Made by a program: the position numbers and the translations under genes | Notes under the pieces: model-generated | Seen by the model: the letters and a program-made list of their open reading frames with translations, nothing else | The model's database searches: none | Told to the model about the DNA's origin: nothing | Shown: piece by piece, positions 47,194 through 58,728 of the stretch | Position numbering within the stretch: position 1 is the first letter of the stretch | Layout of the letters: each line of letters starts with the position of its first letter | Source: Escarpia spicata | Lineage: Eukaryota; Annelida; Polychaeta; Sabellida; Siboglinidae | Direction of reading: 5' to 3' | DNA length: 64,000 nt | Assembly (NCBI GenBank): GCA_963995525.1 | Contig: OZ023213.1 | Coordinates: 38,234,571-38,298,570, forward strand

Positions 47194-47505
47194 GTATGTC
47201 AATTAACAAACTGGCTAGGTCTTACACATAGTTCATATATATTTTTATATTTAGTGTTTTTCTTACATTTGCTGTTACATTAAAAATCGAGACAAGTCAG
47301 TTGGTGGAATGTTACATATATAATACACATGCTTCTGGTTAGTTAATTTTATCCAGCTGAATTATTGCCAAGAACCCTAGATGGCATGTGGAGCTACTCT
47401 TCCTGACTGTTAAAACACATTCTACTATGCGTTTCTCGTAGCTAAGGTCATTCAATTTTCGAATCAATCATTCTGTTTTGTAAGGTATATGTGTCCCTCT
47501 TATAG

Positions 47506-47714
47506 CATTTACCCTTCTCACACTGACGACTAGAATGAAGACGGTCGTGCTCGTTTGTCTGTTCGGTCTGTTGGCGGCGTCACTCGTCGAGGACACTGCG
47601 CAGACGGAGCAAGTCGACGTCGAAGCCGGATGCGAGCGTAAAGGTGAGGGGTGGGGGAGAAGATGTCGTCACTGACGAGCTATGAGGACGTGATCAATCG
47701 ACAAACGAGGCACT
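47506..47714 (+). pseudogene. Signal-peptide exon of the orphan peptide-family copy, frameshifted
   Basis: CTGACGACTAGAATGAAG gives the start ATG at 47535-47537. The signal peptide is intact (M-K-T-V-V-L-V-C-L-F-G-L-L-A-A-S-L-V-E-D), followed by T-A-Q-T-E-Q-V-D as in locus 1. One- to two-base insertions around 47640-47660 shift the acidic propeptide, ending in a stop at about 47675. The ancestral end (S-Y-E-D-V-I-N-R-Q-T-R-H-C) is readable in another frame up to the donor GTGAGT at 47715-47720. Exons A-D were not found downstream within the window. Either a broken copy or an orphaned 5' half. Confidence 0.7.
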
Positions 47715-47775
47715 GTGAGTAATGTGAGCTATGAGGACGTGATGAATCGACAGAAGAGACACTGTGAGTAATGCT
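47677..47775 (+). repeat. 49-base tandem duplication of an exon end and its splice donor
   Basis: gagctatgaggacgtgat(c/g)aatcgaca...cactgtgagtaat occurs at 47677 and again at 47726. It creates two donors, 47715-47720 and 47764-47769. The period (49) is not a multiple of three. Confidence 0.9.
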
Positions 47776-48011
47776 GTATTTGAATTTGCACACATTCAGT
47801 GAGCTCAGGTTAGAATACTGTGTGACGAAACCATTTTTTATTTTTTATAATATGATACTATGGTATATTCTAAAAAGTCTGACTTACGTTAATGTGTTGA
47901 TGATATTCTCAATGAACTGTGTGTTCATGTCTATCACGATAACCTGGCACGGGATATGGAAGAGACAACATCCCTTAAAAAAACTTAAATATTTCCTATT
48001 TGCTAAAAGGA

Positions 48012-48340
48012 AAAGGTAAATTCTCATATAGCGCAGAATCCAGTCCTGAGGGCCGCTCAAAATGTCTTAAACTTAACTCCCTGCCAGATTTAATCGAACA
48101 ACATCTCAACTATTCTGGCCTTCTGGAAAGAAATCAGCCATACTTCAATTAATGTGCAAAGGCTATTCATAGACAAATATCCACCACGGTCTATAGCCAG
48201 GTCCTCATTCATGCAGTCGAATGAACTGTAGCAAGCTAGAGTGAACACATTTTCCCAACAATCGACACAGCAGTACACGATTCGAACATGGATTCTCTTG
48301 AATGAGTCTGACGCTACAGCCACTGCAAGACTGCGCTCCA
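48012..48340 (-). mobile_element. SINE copy F (near full length, diverged)
   Basis: Minus strand: TGGAGCGCAGTCTTGCAGTGG head, box B-like GTTCGAATCG, TCGACTGCATGAATGAGGAC, GTGGATATTTGTCTATGAATAG, and a tail with GGACTGGATTCTGCGCTATATGAGAA. It lies about 240 bases after the orphan signal exon. Confidence 0.8.
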
Positions 48341-48482
48341 CACAGACAACCAACTCTATAACGTGTTAAATATTTCCTATTCGTTGAAGGGAATATACCC
48401 CTATATAATTACATTTTGAGGTATTGTTTTCTACATTATTACATGGAATTATATGCATTTGTATTTATCATTTAAAACACCC

Positions 48483-51400
48483 AAGTGCAACAAACAAATG
48501 GTAGCAGTTACCACAATTACAGTATTTTGATCTTTTAACAAAAATGGTAGCAGTTACTACCATTACAGTATTTTGATATTTTAACAAACAAATGGTAGCA
48601 GTTACAACCACTACAGCATTTTTATATTAAAAAAAAACAAATGGTAGCAGTTACTACCATTACAGTATGTTGATCTTTTAAGAAACAAATGGTAGCAGTT
48701 ACCACCATTACAGTATTTGACCTTTTAACAAACAAATTGTAGCAGTTACCACCACAACAATATTTTCATCTTTAAAAAACAAACGGGAGCAATCGCCACC
48801 ATCACAGTATTTTGATCTTTCAACAACCAAACGATAACAATTATCACCGTTACAGTATTTTGATCTTTCAACAAACAAACGGAAGCAGTCATCACTATTA
48901 CAGTATTTTGATCTTTCAACAAACAAACGGGAGAAGTCACCAACATTACAGTATATTGATATATGAATAAACAAGCGGTAGCAGTCACAACAATTACAGT
49001 ATTTTGATCTTTCAACAAACAAACACATAAACAAACAAACGGCAGCAGTCAACACCATTACAGTATTTTGAAATTTCAACAAACAAACGGTAACACTCAC
49101 AACCATTACAATATGTTGATCTATCAAAAAAAAACGGTAGCAGTCACCACTATTACAGTATTTTAATCTTTCAACAAACAAACGGGAGAAGTCACTACGA
49201 TTATAGTATATTGATATTTTAATAAACAAAAGATAGCAGCCACCACCATTACAGTATTCTTATATTTCAACAAAAAACAAACAAACAAACAGTAGCAGTC
49301 ACCATCATTACAATGTTTTGTTCTTTCAACAAACAAATTGGAGCAGTCACCATCAAAATTATATTTTGATATTTTAACAAACACACGGTAAGGGTCACCA
49401 CCACTACAGTATTTTTAACTTTCAACAAACAAACGGGATCAGTTACCACAATTACAGTATTTTGATCTTTCAACAAAAACAAACGTTAGCAGTCATCACC
49501 ATTACAGTATTTTGATCTCTGAACAAATAAACGGTCGCAATCACCACCAGTACAATATTTTGATTTCTCAACAAACAAATGGGAGCATCACCACCATTAC
49601 AGTATTTTGTTCTTTCAACAAACAAACGGGAGCAGTCACCAAAATAATAGTATTTTGATCTTTCAACAAACAAACGGTAACAATCACCACCATTACATTA
49701 TTTTGATCATTCAACAAACAAACGGTAACAGTCATCACCATTACAGTATTTTGACCTTTCAACAAACAAACGATAGCAGTCACCACCATTAGAGTATTCT
49801 GATATTTCAACAAACAAACAAACAAACGGTAGCAGTCACCATCATTACAATATTTTGATCTTTCAACAAACAAATTGGAGCAGTTACCTCCATTATAATA
49901 TTTTGATCTTTCAACAAATAAACGGGAGCAGTTACCACAATTACAGTGTTTTGTTCTTTCATCAAAAATAAACGTTACTAGTCACTACTATTACAGTATT
50001 TTGAACTTTCAACAAACAAACGGTAGCAGTCACCACCATTATATTATTTTAATCTGTCTTTCATACCGGAGCAATCACAACAATTATAGTATTTTGATAT
50101 TTCAACAAACAAACAAACGGCAGCAGTCACCACCATAACATTATTTTGATCTTTCAACAAACAAATGGTAGCGGTCACCACTATTACAGTATTTTGATCT
50201 TTTAACAAACGAATGGGAGCAGTCACCACCATTACATTATTTTGAAATTTCAACAAACAAACGGTAGCAGTCACCACCATTATAGTATTTTGATCTTTCA
50301 ACAAACAAACAAACAAACAAACGGCAGCAGTCACCACAATTACAGTGTTTTGTTCTTTCAACAAAAATAAACGTTAGTAGTCACTACTATTACAGTATTT
50401 TGAACTTTTAACAAACAAACGGTAGCAGTCATCACCATTACAGTATTTTAATCTTTCAACAAATAAACGGGAGCAATCACAACAATTACAGTATTTTGAT
50501 ATTTCCACAGACAAACAAACGGCAGCAGTCACCACCATTACATTATTTTGATCTTTCAACAGACAAATGGTAGCGGTCACCACTATTACAGTATTTTGAC
50601 CTTTTAACAAACAAGTGGGAGTAGTATTTTGACATTGCAACAAACAAAGAAACGGTAGCAGTCACCACAAATATAGTATTTTTAAATTTCAACAAACAAA
50701 CGGTAGCAGTCACCACCATTACAGTATTATGATATTTCAACAACAACAAAACAGACGGCAGCAGTCACCACCATTACAATATTCTGATCTTTCGACAAAC
50801 AAACGGGAGCAGTCACCACCATTATAGTATTTTGATCTTTCAACAAACAAACGGTAACAGTCACCACCATTGCAGTATTTTGACCTTGCAACAAACAAAG
50901 AAACGGTAGCAGTCACCACCATTAGAGTATTTTGAAATTTCAACAAACAAACGGCAGCAGTCACCACCATTACAATATTTTGATCTTTCGACAAACAAAC
51001 GGTAGCAATCACCAAAATTACAGTATTTTGACCTTTCGACAAACAAACGGTAGCAGTCACCAACATTACAATATTTTTATGTATCAACAAACAAACGGAA
51101 GCGATCACCACCATTACAGTATCTTGATCTTTCAACAAATAAACGGTAGCAATCACCACCACTACAATATTTCATCTTTCAACAAACGAACGGTAGCAAT
51201 CACCAAAATTGCACTATTTTGACCTTTCGACAAACAAACGGTAGCAGTCACCACCATTATAGTATTTTGATCTTTCAACAAACAACCAAACAAACGGCAG
51301 CAGTCACCACCATTACAGTATTTTGATCTTACAACAAACAAACGGTAGCGGTCACCAAAATTACAATATTTTGATCTATCGACAAACAAACAGTAGCATT

Positions 51401-51715
51401 CATCACCATTACAGTATTTTGATCTTTCAACAAACAAACGGAAGCGGTCATCACCATTACAGTATTTTGATCTTTCATCAAACAAACAAACCAACGGTAG
51501 CAGTCACCACCATTAAAGTATTTTGAAATTTCAACAAACAAATGGTAGCAGTCACCACCATTACAGTATTTTGATATTTCAACAAACAAACGGCAGCAGT
51601 CACAACCATTAAACTATTTTGATATTTCAACAAACAAACGGGAGAAGCCACTACCATTACAGTATTTTGATATTTCAACAAACAAACAAACAAACGGCAG
51701 CAGTCGCCACCATTT
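48483..51715. repeat. 48-bp minisatellite, about 3.2 kb
   Basis: The unit is near CAACAAACAAACGGTAGCAG + TCACCACCATTACAGTATTTTGATCTTT (48 bases), about 65 copies. Some carry 4-base AAAC expansions (CAAACAAACAAAC). The 48-base period keeps all frames in register. On the minus strand two 16-residue repeats are visible: K-D-Q-N-T-V-M-V-V-T-A-T-V-C-L-L, and R-S-K-Y-C-N-G-G-D-C-Y-R-L-F-V-E in another frame. Stops and frame jumps limit the longest uninterrupted stretch to about 170 codons. There is no start context or splice signal, so I treat it as satellite DNA. The right end abuts LINE DNA at about 51720. Confidence 0.95.
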
Positions 51716-51724
51716 TTCAAGTTC

Positions 51725-53880
51725 TTTCACATCTAAAGAAATATGAGGCGATAAGATACACAAACCTTGAAAACGCCCAAGGTGAAATCTGAACGAGAAG
51801 ACTGCAGCGACTCCACCGCAAGGCAAAGAAATCAAGATCTACTGCAAGTAGAAAGAAATGCGTATCAGCCAGAGCTGAAGTACAGAAACTACAACGTCGT
51901 GCATATTGGGACTATGTGAATAACTTGATTGACACCCATGATTCCGAAGACGACACTATGGACAGACCACCACACAGAGGAGGTTCTGGAACTGCATCAA
52001 GTCACTGCGTAAGGATACTACAGGTGTATCTCCTCTTCGAGAAGGAGGCAAGCTGTACTCAGAACCCAAGGACAACGCAAATATTCTCAACAGACAGTAG
52101 AAGTCGGCGTTTACAAGAGAAGACATTACAACCACCCCATCCATCGAAAGCACTTCCCTACCACCAATGCCTGATATTACGGTTACAGAAGAAGGTATCC
52201 GGAAACTCTTATTAAAGACCAACCCACACAAAGCCACCGAGCCAGATGGAATCACGGCAAGAATCCTCAAGGAGTGTGCTCATGCCATCGCACCATTGCT
52301 CACCATCATCTACAATAAGTCGCTGAAAGAAGGCTCCGTGCCAGATGACTGGCGACATACTAACGTGACAGCTATTTTCAAAAATGGAGACAGAAACACT
52401 GCCGCCAACTACAAACTAGTTTCCTTAGCCAGTCTCTGCTGTAAACTGTAGGAGCACATCGTGGTCAGCAATACATTGAAGCACCTAGAAAAACATTAAA
52501 TCCTCACTGACTGCCAACATGGTTTTAGGGCTACGAGAAGCTGTGAAACCCAGCTACTGACATCTTGTCATGAAATAGCAAATATTCTGGATCGGAGCAA
52601 GCAGATGGAACTGGCTATATTGGATTTCTCGAAGGAATTTGACCGTGTACCTCATCAGCGATTCCTGTTAAAGAGACATCATTATGGGATCAGGGGATCC
52701 ACTTACAGGTGGATCGCTGAATTCCTGTCCAACAGATCTCAGCAAGTCGTCGTTGATGGAGCATCACCCGACCAAGCCCCTGGCATCAGTGGCGTACCCC
52801 AGGGCACGGTCTTGGGGCCGCTCCTGTCCCTCCTGTTTATCAACGATCTACCTAACAACTTTCACTCCAGCACTCGTCTATCTGCTGACGAATGCATCAT
52901 CTACAGGGAAATTAGATCTATGGACGACTGTCAAATTCTCCAGGAAGACCTATCCACCTGAGAATGCTGGGAGAAGAAGTGGGGCATGGGTTTTCATCAT
53001 CATCATACCATCATGACCTGCACAAGATCTAGGAAACCCAAGTCCTTTAACTACCAAATTAAGGGCCATACTTTAGAAGTCTCCACCTGCTCAACGTACT
53101 TTGGCGTTGATACGCAAAAAGATCTCTCTTGGAAACGACACACTGAGCGATCAATACAGAAACTCATGGCATACTGGATTTCCATAAGCGGAATTTGAAG
53201 TCGGCCAGTGAAGATAAAAAACTAATGCCTACAAAGCCCCGGTAAGACCCCACATTGAATATTGTAGTGCCATCTGGAATCCTCACCATCAGGACCAAGA
53301 AAATAAAGTTGAAGCTGTGCACAGGAAGGCCGCGAGATATATCACCAACATATATAATAACACCAGCAATCTAGCACCCATGCTGGACCATCTGCAGTGG
53401 GAATCTCTGGCATCAAGATGCACCAAGACACAACTGTGTTGTTATAGTTCCCCAGGCCTATTTCTTCCCTGCTTCATCAAGAACCAGTCATTCCCTTAAG
53501 TTCCGTCAACTTCCCGCACGCACAGATGTATTTAAATTCATTTTTTTACTCAGGGCCATTCCTCTGTGTAACTTCTTGCCAGCACATGTTGCTGAGGCTC
53601 CCAGTTTGGGTATTTTCCAAAGGGAGCTTGTCCAGCTTTCGTTCTGATTTATTTGTCTTTGTCCTTGACCGAAGCAGGCTAAATGAGGGACTAGGGCTGT
53701 GTCGGCCGGGGTTTATCTCCGGGGACCCGCTGCGATTGCCGAATTGGCCTAGACTTGATACCTGAAAAAGACAACTACAATGTTATATTTTTTTCTCTTT
53801 CTTCTCTCTCATACTTTGGTCTTTTGTATATTTTCTTCTCTTTTTGTTGTTTCCTCCAATAATAAACCAACCGTTGTTTA
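51725..53880 (+). mobile_element. Decayed LINE (jockey/CR1-like), linker to 3' end
   Basis: In order: LQRLHRKAKKSRSTASRKK and QKLQRRAYWDYVNNLID; RFWNCIKSLRKDTTGVSPLR (about 51983); VTEEGIRKLLLKTNPHKATE, PDDWRHTNVTAIFKNGD; CQHGFRATRSCETQLLT; MELAILDFSKEFDRVPHQRF; SGVPQGTVLGPLLSLLFIND; then SADECIIY where the family has Y-A-D-D. The catalytic box is therefore lost. STYFGVDTQKDLSWKRHTE and an A-V-H-R-K-A-A-R-Y-I-T-N segment follow near 53310. The 3' end has AATAAA near 53860. Many stops (52440, 52498, 52959) show long decay. Confidence 0.85.
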
Positions 53881-54300
53881 ATGATCAAGATTGATCGGTC
53901 AATCTACAGATACAGAGAGATAGATCCACGCTTCTGAATATGTGGCCCAAACTTCTCGTTGTTGCACATCAGCAGCTTCGGTAGGTGACCTATGAACCTA
54001 GGGTGAAGGGTTGTGAACTTTACTATTGTGCCAACAATATCAAACCTTTATGGAAAAAATGTGGCTGAAAAAAATAAATATTACATTGATCAGCTTAGTG
54101 TGAGGAAGCAGAAGTAATGCAACTGATAATATTGCCAAATATTACAAAACAAAATATTGTAAAGTTATGTAGATAACACGGAAATATCACAAACAACACC
54201 AGACTATCGTAACGTTGAACTGAATGTAATACAGTTTAATTGGGGAGCCACTTTTCATCCCAGAACGAGGCTGATGTATGCTGATCAATTACATTAAATA
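53881..54300. other. Spacer between two LINEs, nothing recognised
   Basis: A+T-rich; no open frame of note. Confidence 0.4.
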
Positions 54301-54989
54301 CAAATAATTACAATAATAATAATAAGAGAACTTCTATTGCGCCTAATTCCTTTGAAACCAAGCTCAGAGGCGCATCAACACACAAGGATTGGTCAATCTC
54401 AAAATCCGTAAGCAGCATTCCAGTTGTCAACAGATAGGTCAAGGCACTAGGGAGATACGGTGGATAAGCAATGTTTAAAGATACGTTTTTAAATGACGAC
54501 GGAACTTTGTAATATGTCCAACTGATATAACACTAAGAGGGAGCATATTAAGAAAAAAGCCCTACTTTCAATGTTACTGTTGACTTTAGGAACAAAAAAC
54601 GTAGGTCAGAAATAGATGATCGAAGCTGGATAAGTTTTCTTACAGGAGTAAGCAATGAATGCAAATACGACGGTTGCTTACTGGACAGTGCCTGGTATGT
54701 AATGGTACAGATCTTAAATATAATATGATATCGTACAGAAATCCAATGCAAAGACTCCAAAAGTGGCACAGAGCGAGAAAACGAGGAGATCTTGTAACTA
54801 CTCTTGCTAGACAATTTTGGACACGCTGAAGTTTTGTGATATCCTTGCTAGCGATATTATATAGGAAGGAATTGTAATAGTCAAATCTGCTGCTAACAAG
54901 CGCTGTTGCAATAGTTTTAGCAACAGAAAATGACATATACCGGCGAATACGGCGAAGATCACGAATATGATAAAAACAGCAGCGACAAA

Positions 54990-55232
54990 AAAAAAATACA
55001 TGTACGTATGTATGTGAATATATGTATGTATATATGTGTGTATATGTGTGTATACATACATGTATATAATTATATATAAATACATGTCAAGGGTAAATTT
55101 ACACAAAAGTCAATGACTTCGTATTTACCCCCTTCAAACATTGTATATTCTCACTTGTATTATAGTTAAACTTGTTTGGTTGTCTTGTCTTGTATATATT
55201 GTTATCAATGTTCTGAGTAAACGTTCATTCAT
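54990..55232 (+). mobile_element. Nested insertion: LINE-type 3' tail inside the L2-like element
   Basis: The L2 frame reads ...FNFRQHISQT on one side and CFYHIRDLRRIRR on the other, which normally abut. Between them lie an ATGT/TA-rich tract (55000-55090) and a block ending GTTCTGAGTAAACGTTCATTCATTCATG. Its ATTC repeats are typical of a plus-strand retroelement tail. It is therefore a short, younger retroelement 3' end. Confidence 0.6.
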
Positions 55233-57389
55233 TCATGTTTGAGATATGTGTTGTCGGAAATTGAAGTTACTACCAAAGATCTCTCCTATATTCCACACCG
55301 AGGTTGCTGGCATGATATACTGATTCAAAATACGCCTAGGGAAAAAACCATCCAGTTTACTTCGCTGCATTGGAATACCAATAATGATCAATTCAGTTTT
55401 TTATGCATTTAATTTCAACTCGCTGTCAGTCATCCAGTAGAAGATATCTTGAAGGCAATCACTAAGTTGGTTAAGGGAACGATTTGTATCCTGGGTAGCC
55501 AACGAAATGTAGATCTGAGTATCATCAGCATAAAGATGATGATCCAAGTTATGTCTTTGTATAACAGAGCTTAGTGGCGTGGTGTAAAGAGTAAAAAGCA
55601 AAGGGCCAAGAACAGATCCCTACGGAACAAATACCAAATAAAGCCGCCGGTGCAGCTGAAAAGCAGTTGCAATCTTTATAGTTTGGAGAGATGAGAATGC
55701 TGTGATAAATCAGTTAGATATGTAGAAAACCAGCTTAGAGCTATGCCAGATATGCCGTACCACTTTAATTAGCGTTCAATGAGAATGCTGTGATAAATCG
55801 CGTCAAACGCGGCAGAGAGATCTAGTCATGGAAGTACCGTCACTTTACCATTATTAATGTTCAAGTTAATGTCATTATGAACTTTAAGAGGGCAGTCTCG
55901 GTTGAATGGAAACGTATATATGCAGATTGTGACACATTAGTTAAGACATTTGTGCTAATGTGAGACGTTAGACGATTTGCTACAACCTTTTCTAGTATTT
56001 TGGAAATGAAGCTGAAGTTAGAAATAGGTCTATAACTGTTTAGGTCTTGTTTAGGCAGATATGACTTCTTAAGAAGTGGTGTAACATGGGCGTATTTGAA
56101 ATCATCAGGAAAAAAACAGAGCAAAGTGGTGCATTTATAATATTTGTTTAAGGTCCAATTAGTGTATCGAGACATGCTTTTAGCAGTATTGTTGGAAATG
56201 GATCAAGTGTACAGGATTTATTTGGGAAGGATATCATTATTTTCTTAACTTCATCAACTGTTGCAGGTTCAAATGATACAAGTAGAGAATTTACTTGTGG
56301 AAAGTCCACACTGACATTACTTAAATTAGGACGTGGGAAAGCAGAACGAATAATACTGATTTTTTTCTTAAAGTGACTATAGAACGAATAATATAGATAC
56401 TTAACTGACACATGATCAGGTAGCGATGGAGTAGGCCGTCTGTGTAGAATGTTATTGATGCAGTTCCATAACTGACTCGGGTTATCAGACTTATTTATGA
56501 CCACATTAGTATAGTAATCTGATTTAGCTTTGGCCATGTGTCTGTTACAGAGGTGGCATTGCTTAGAATAGGAATAGCGCGACCTGTCTAATGGCGAGCG
56601 CGATTTGCGCCATACACGCTCTAAATAACGACGACGCCTTTTAGATAGTATAATTTCGGAAGTCATCCGTGGAGCCAGTGAACTTTCTGACACACATTTG
56701 GATTTTATAGGTGCATGTTTGTTAAATAATGCATTGAGTACTTGACCGTACTGTTTATATAAGTCAGATATATGTTTTTTTGGTATCTATGATTAGATCG
56801 GATATAAGGATATCAGCCATTAAAGAGGTCAAGACAATGGCCATGTATATGGGTCGAAAAGAAACATGTTTTTTCAAATCAAAGGATGCCAGAATATTAT
56901 CAAACGTAGTTGTAGTTGTAGAAGGTATATCCAAATGTAGATTAAAATAACCAAGAATATAACATTCTGAATGAATAATTGCCAGATTTTCCAACATATC
57001 CTGAAAGTCTTCAACGAAATTAGTCGGATGTCCTGGAGGGCGATAGATACAGACAAAGTATGCGGAGAAAGAAGAATCTGAAATTTCAACACAGATGGAC
57101 TCAAAACTGGTGTAGTCAGGGTTGGAATGTAATTTAATATTTTGAATTGCAGTGATATTAGAAATTCAACACCACCTTCACGGTCGACTAAATGTGGGCG
57201 ATGTTGAAAGGTGTAACCAGAATGGGAAACGTCAGCATTGCATGCAGGTGTATCATGTGGTCTGAGCCAGGTCTCAGTTACAGCAAGAATATTGATTTTC
57301 TTTGAAATTAATAAATCACAAAGTGAGGCTGTCTTATCTCGTACAGATCGAACGTTTCTAGTGGCCACCCGAATGTTTCGTCTAACAGC

Positions 57390-57413
57390 TGGCCCTGGAT
57401 TGAGACTTACATC
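57390..57413 (-). other. 2A-like ribosome-skipping motif in the L2-like LINE
   Basis: The minus strand encodes D-V-S-L-N-P-G-P, preceded by hydrophobic L-A-I-I-V-L-L-A-G. It matches the D-(V/I)-x-x-N-P-G-P signature at which 2A peptides cause ribosomes to skip a peptide bond. Such motifs are known near the N-terminus of ORFs in several APE-type LINE groups. The frame is open upstream to a TAG at about 57512, but I see no ATG in it, so the natural start of this copy is lost or non-AUG. Confidence 0.75.
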
Positions 57414-57480
57414 TCCTGCTAGTAATACAATTATTGCTAATTTCAATGTTGGCGTAGAGCGGTGATTAAACACCGTTTTA

Positions 57481-58477
57481 TTGTAATAATATAAAATGCC
57501 AATAATAATCTAACAGGTCAATTGAAAAAACCCACAGGCAGCAGGTTTTATAACTTAATAATTTAACAGTGTAATAGTTACAAAGGACAACATTTAAAAA
57601 ACTAATCATTGACGACCGGCGAAAATTATTAACAGAACACAACATTGCGCATGCACAGTGCAAGTAACTATTATGGACAACGTGGAGAAGCAGTTTTACA
57701 ATTGCCCCGTGTTACATTTGTGTCCGGTCTCCCCTATTTGGCACAGCGCGTTGACGCGTCGAATGCATCAGGCCATGGCAACGAGAATTACCCCTATAGG
57801 CAGCGCGATCTTACGTACATTCACATTTGATTGATAGCTTATAGTGACAAGAATACCTGACCTACATGCAAGTAGACTACCCAAGGGCTGCACGTACGTA
57901 TGACTCGAGAAAGCTAAAGATTACCGATCAAACCGTATGTATTATATTCGTTTAAACTGCATGCAGCGTGCTGCATAAGTTGGACATTTGGGAGTCATTG
58001 TAGTGTTTTGGTAAAGGCGACAACTAAACATCTATGGAGCTTACATCTAGAAAACCTAGCTATTAATAACTTCCCCAATTGTAGACATTTAGACATAACA
58101 TTTATACATAACACTTAGACGTAACATCGGAAGACGTGGGAGGGAAGAAGGGTGTTGTTGAATTCTCTATTGTGAAACTCGTTTGCTTAAGCACGGAAGA
58201 GGTGCGTACGGCCCATCGCACCCCAGCCCACGGGCCTGAATTAAGGTATATATTTTCACAAGGGTAAGTATTTAATGTATCTCTACTTCCTGGTACAAAT
58301 TATCAATATGGTATCCGAGAGGTGGCAGCACTTCCTATAACAACCATATACTAGCCTCAATTACCCAAGTACCGTAGTGTAGCGCCACTGTTTGTCGCTC
58401 ATGCGAGAGTTTTTCCCGATTGCCAAAACCGCGGGAGTCGGCTAACCAAAATATATACACACATGGGAACATACAGT
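57481..58477. other. No gene recognised
   Basis: Probably includes the 5' untranslated part of the L2-like element at its left. The rest has only short frames. Confidence 0.4.
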
Positions 58478-58728
58478 GGCATAGGTGAATCCGGGGGATG
58501 GGTGGGTCCGTGGCCCCTCTAGACCTTTGGAATTTGCCGTGCAACACACACTTTTGTATTTTTTCAACAACACCCCTCCCATTGTCTTCCAATATCATGA
58601 TCTGACTGCACCAGAGCAGCGGAGTCGTGCTGAAGGTCAGACCATCGACTATTAATTAGTGTCGGCCGACAGTGGCGGTTTTTGGCCCCCCTAGACTACC
58701 CTCTCTGGATCCGCCCCTAAGTTTGGTA
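58478..58728. mobile_element. MITE-like element with AGGGGCGGATCC-type ends
   Basis: The left end (cagtggcataggtgaatccggggga) and the right end in reverse complement (taggggcggatccagagaggg) are imperfect terminal inverted repeats. About 250 bases, non-coding, related to 28440-28655. The CAG(T/G)GGCGGATCC start is a common DNA-transposon terminus in animals. Confidence 0.6.

Larger units (their letters stand above)
54302..57480 (-). mobile_element. Near full-length L2-like LINE, decayed, with nested insertion
   Basis: Minus-strand order. About 57390-57480: hydrophobic leader and 2A-like motif. 57370-56764: APE endonuclease (VATRNVRSVRDKTASLCDLL, NILAVTETWLRPHDTP, CYILGYFNLHLD), with a frameshift near 57100. 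56693-56148: linker and RT entry (KRRRRYLERVWRKSR, PNKSCTLDPFPTILLKACLD). 56175-55861: FPDDFKYAHVTPLLKKSYLP, LNSYRPISNFSFISKILEKV. 55610: a stop replaces Gln before [16 protein letters not shown]. 55530: [11 protein letters not shown], catalytic box intact. 54985-54540: HIRDLRRIRRY, AKTIATALVSSRFDYYNSFL, PLLESLHWISVRYHIIFKI. It ends with an (ATT)n tail at 54302-54325. Order, tail and motifs fit the L2 clade. It is cut in two by 54990-55232. Confidence 0.88.

Noticed and set aside
48483..51715. CRISPR-like array (regular 48-base repeats)
   Set aside because: There are no unique spacers; the whole unit is repeated and diverges as a minisatellite. The window is eukaryotic.
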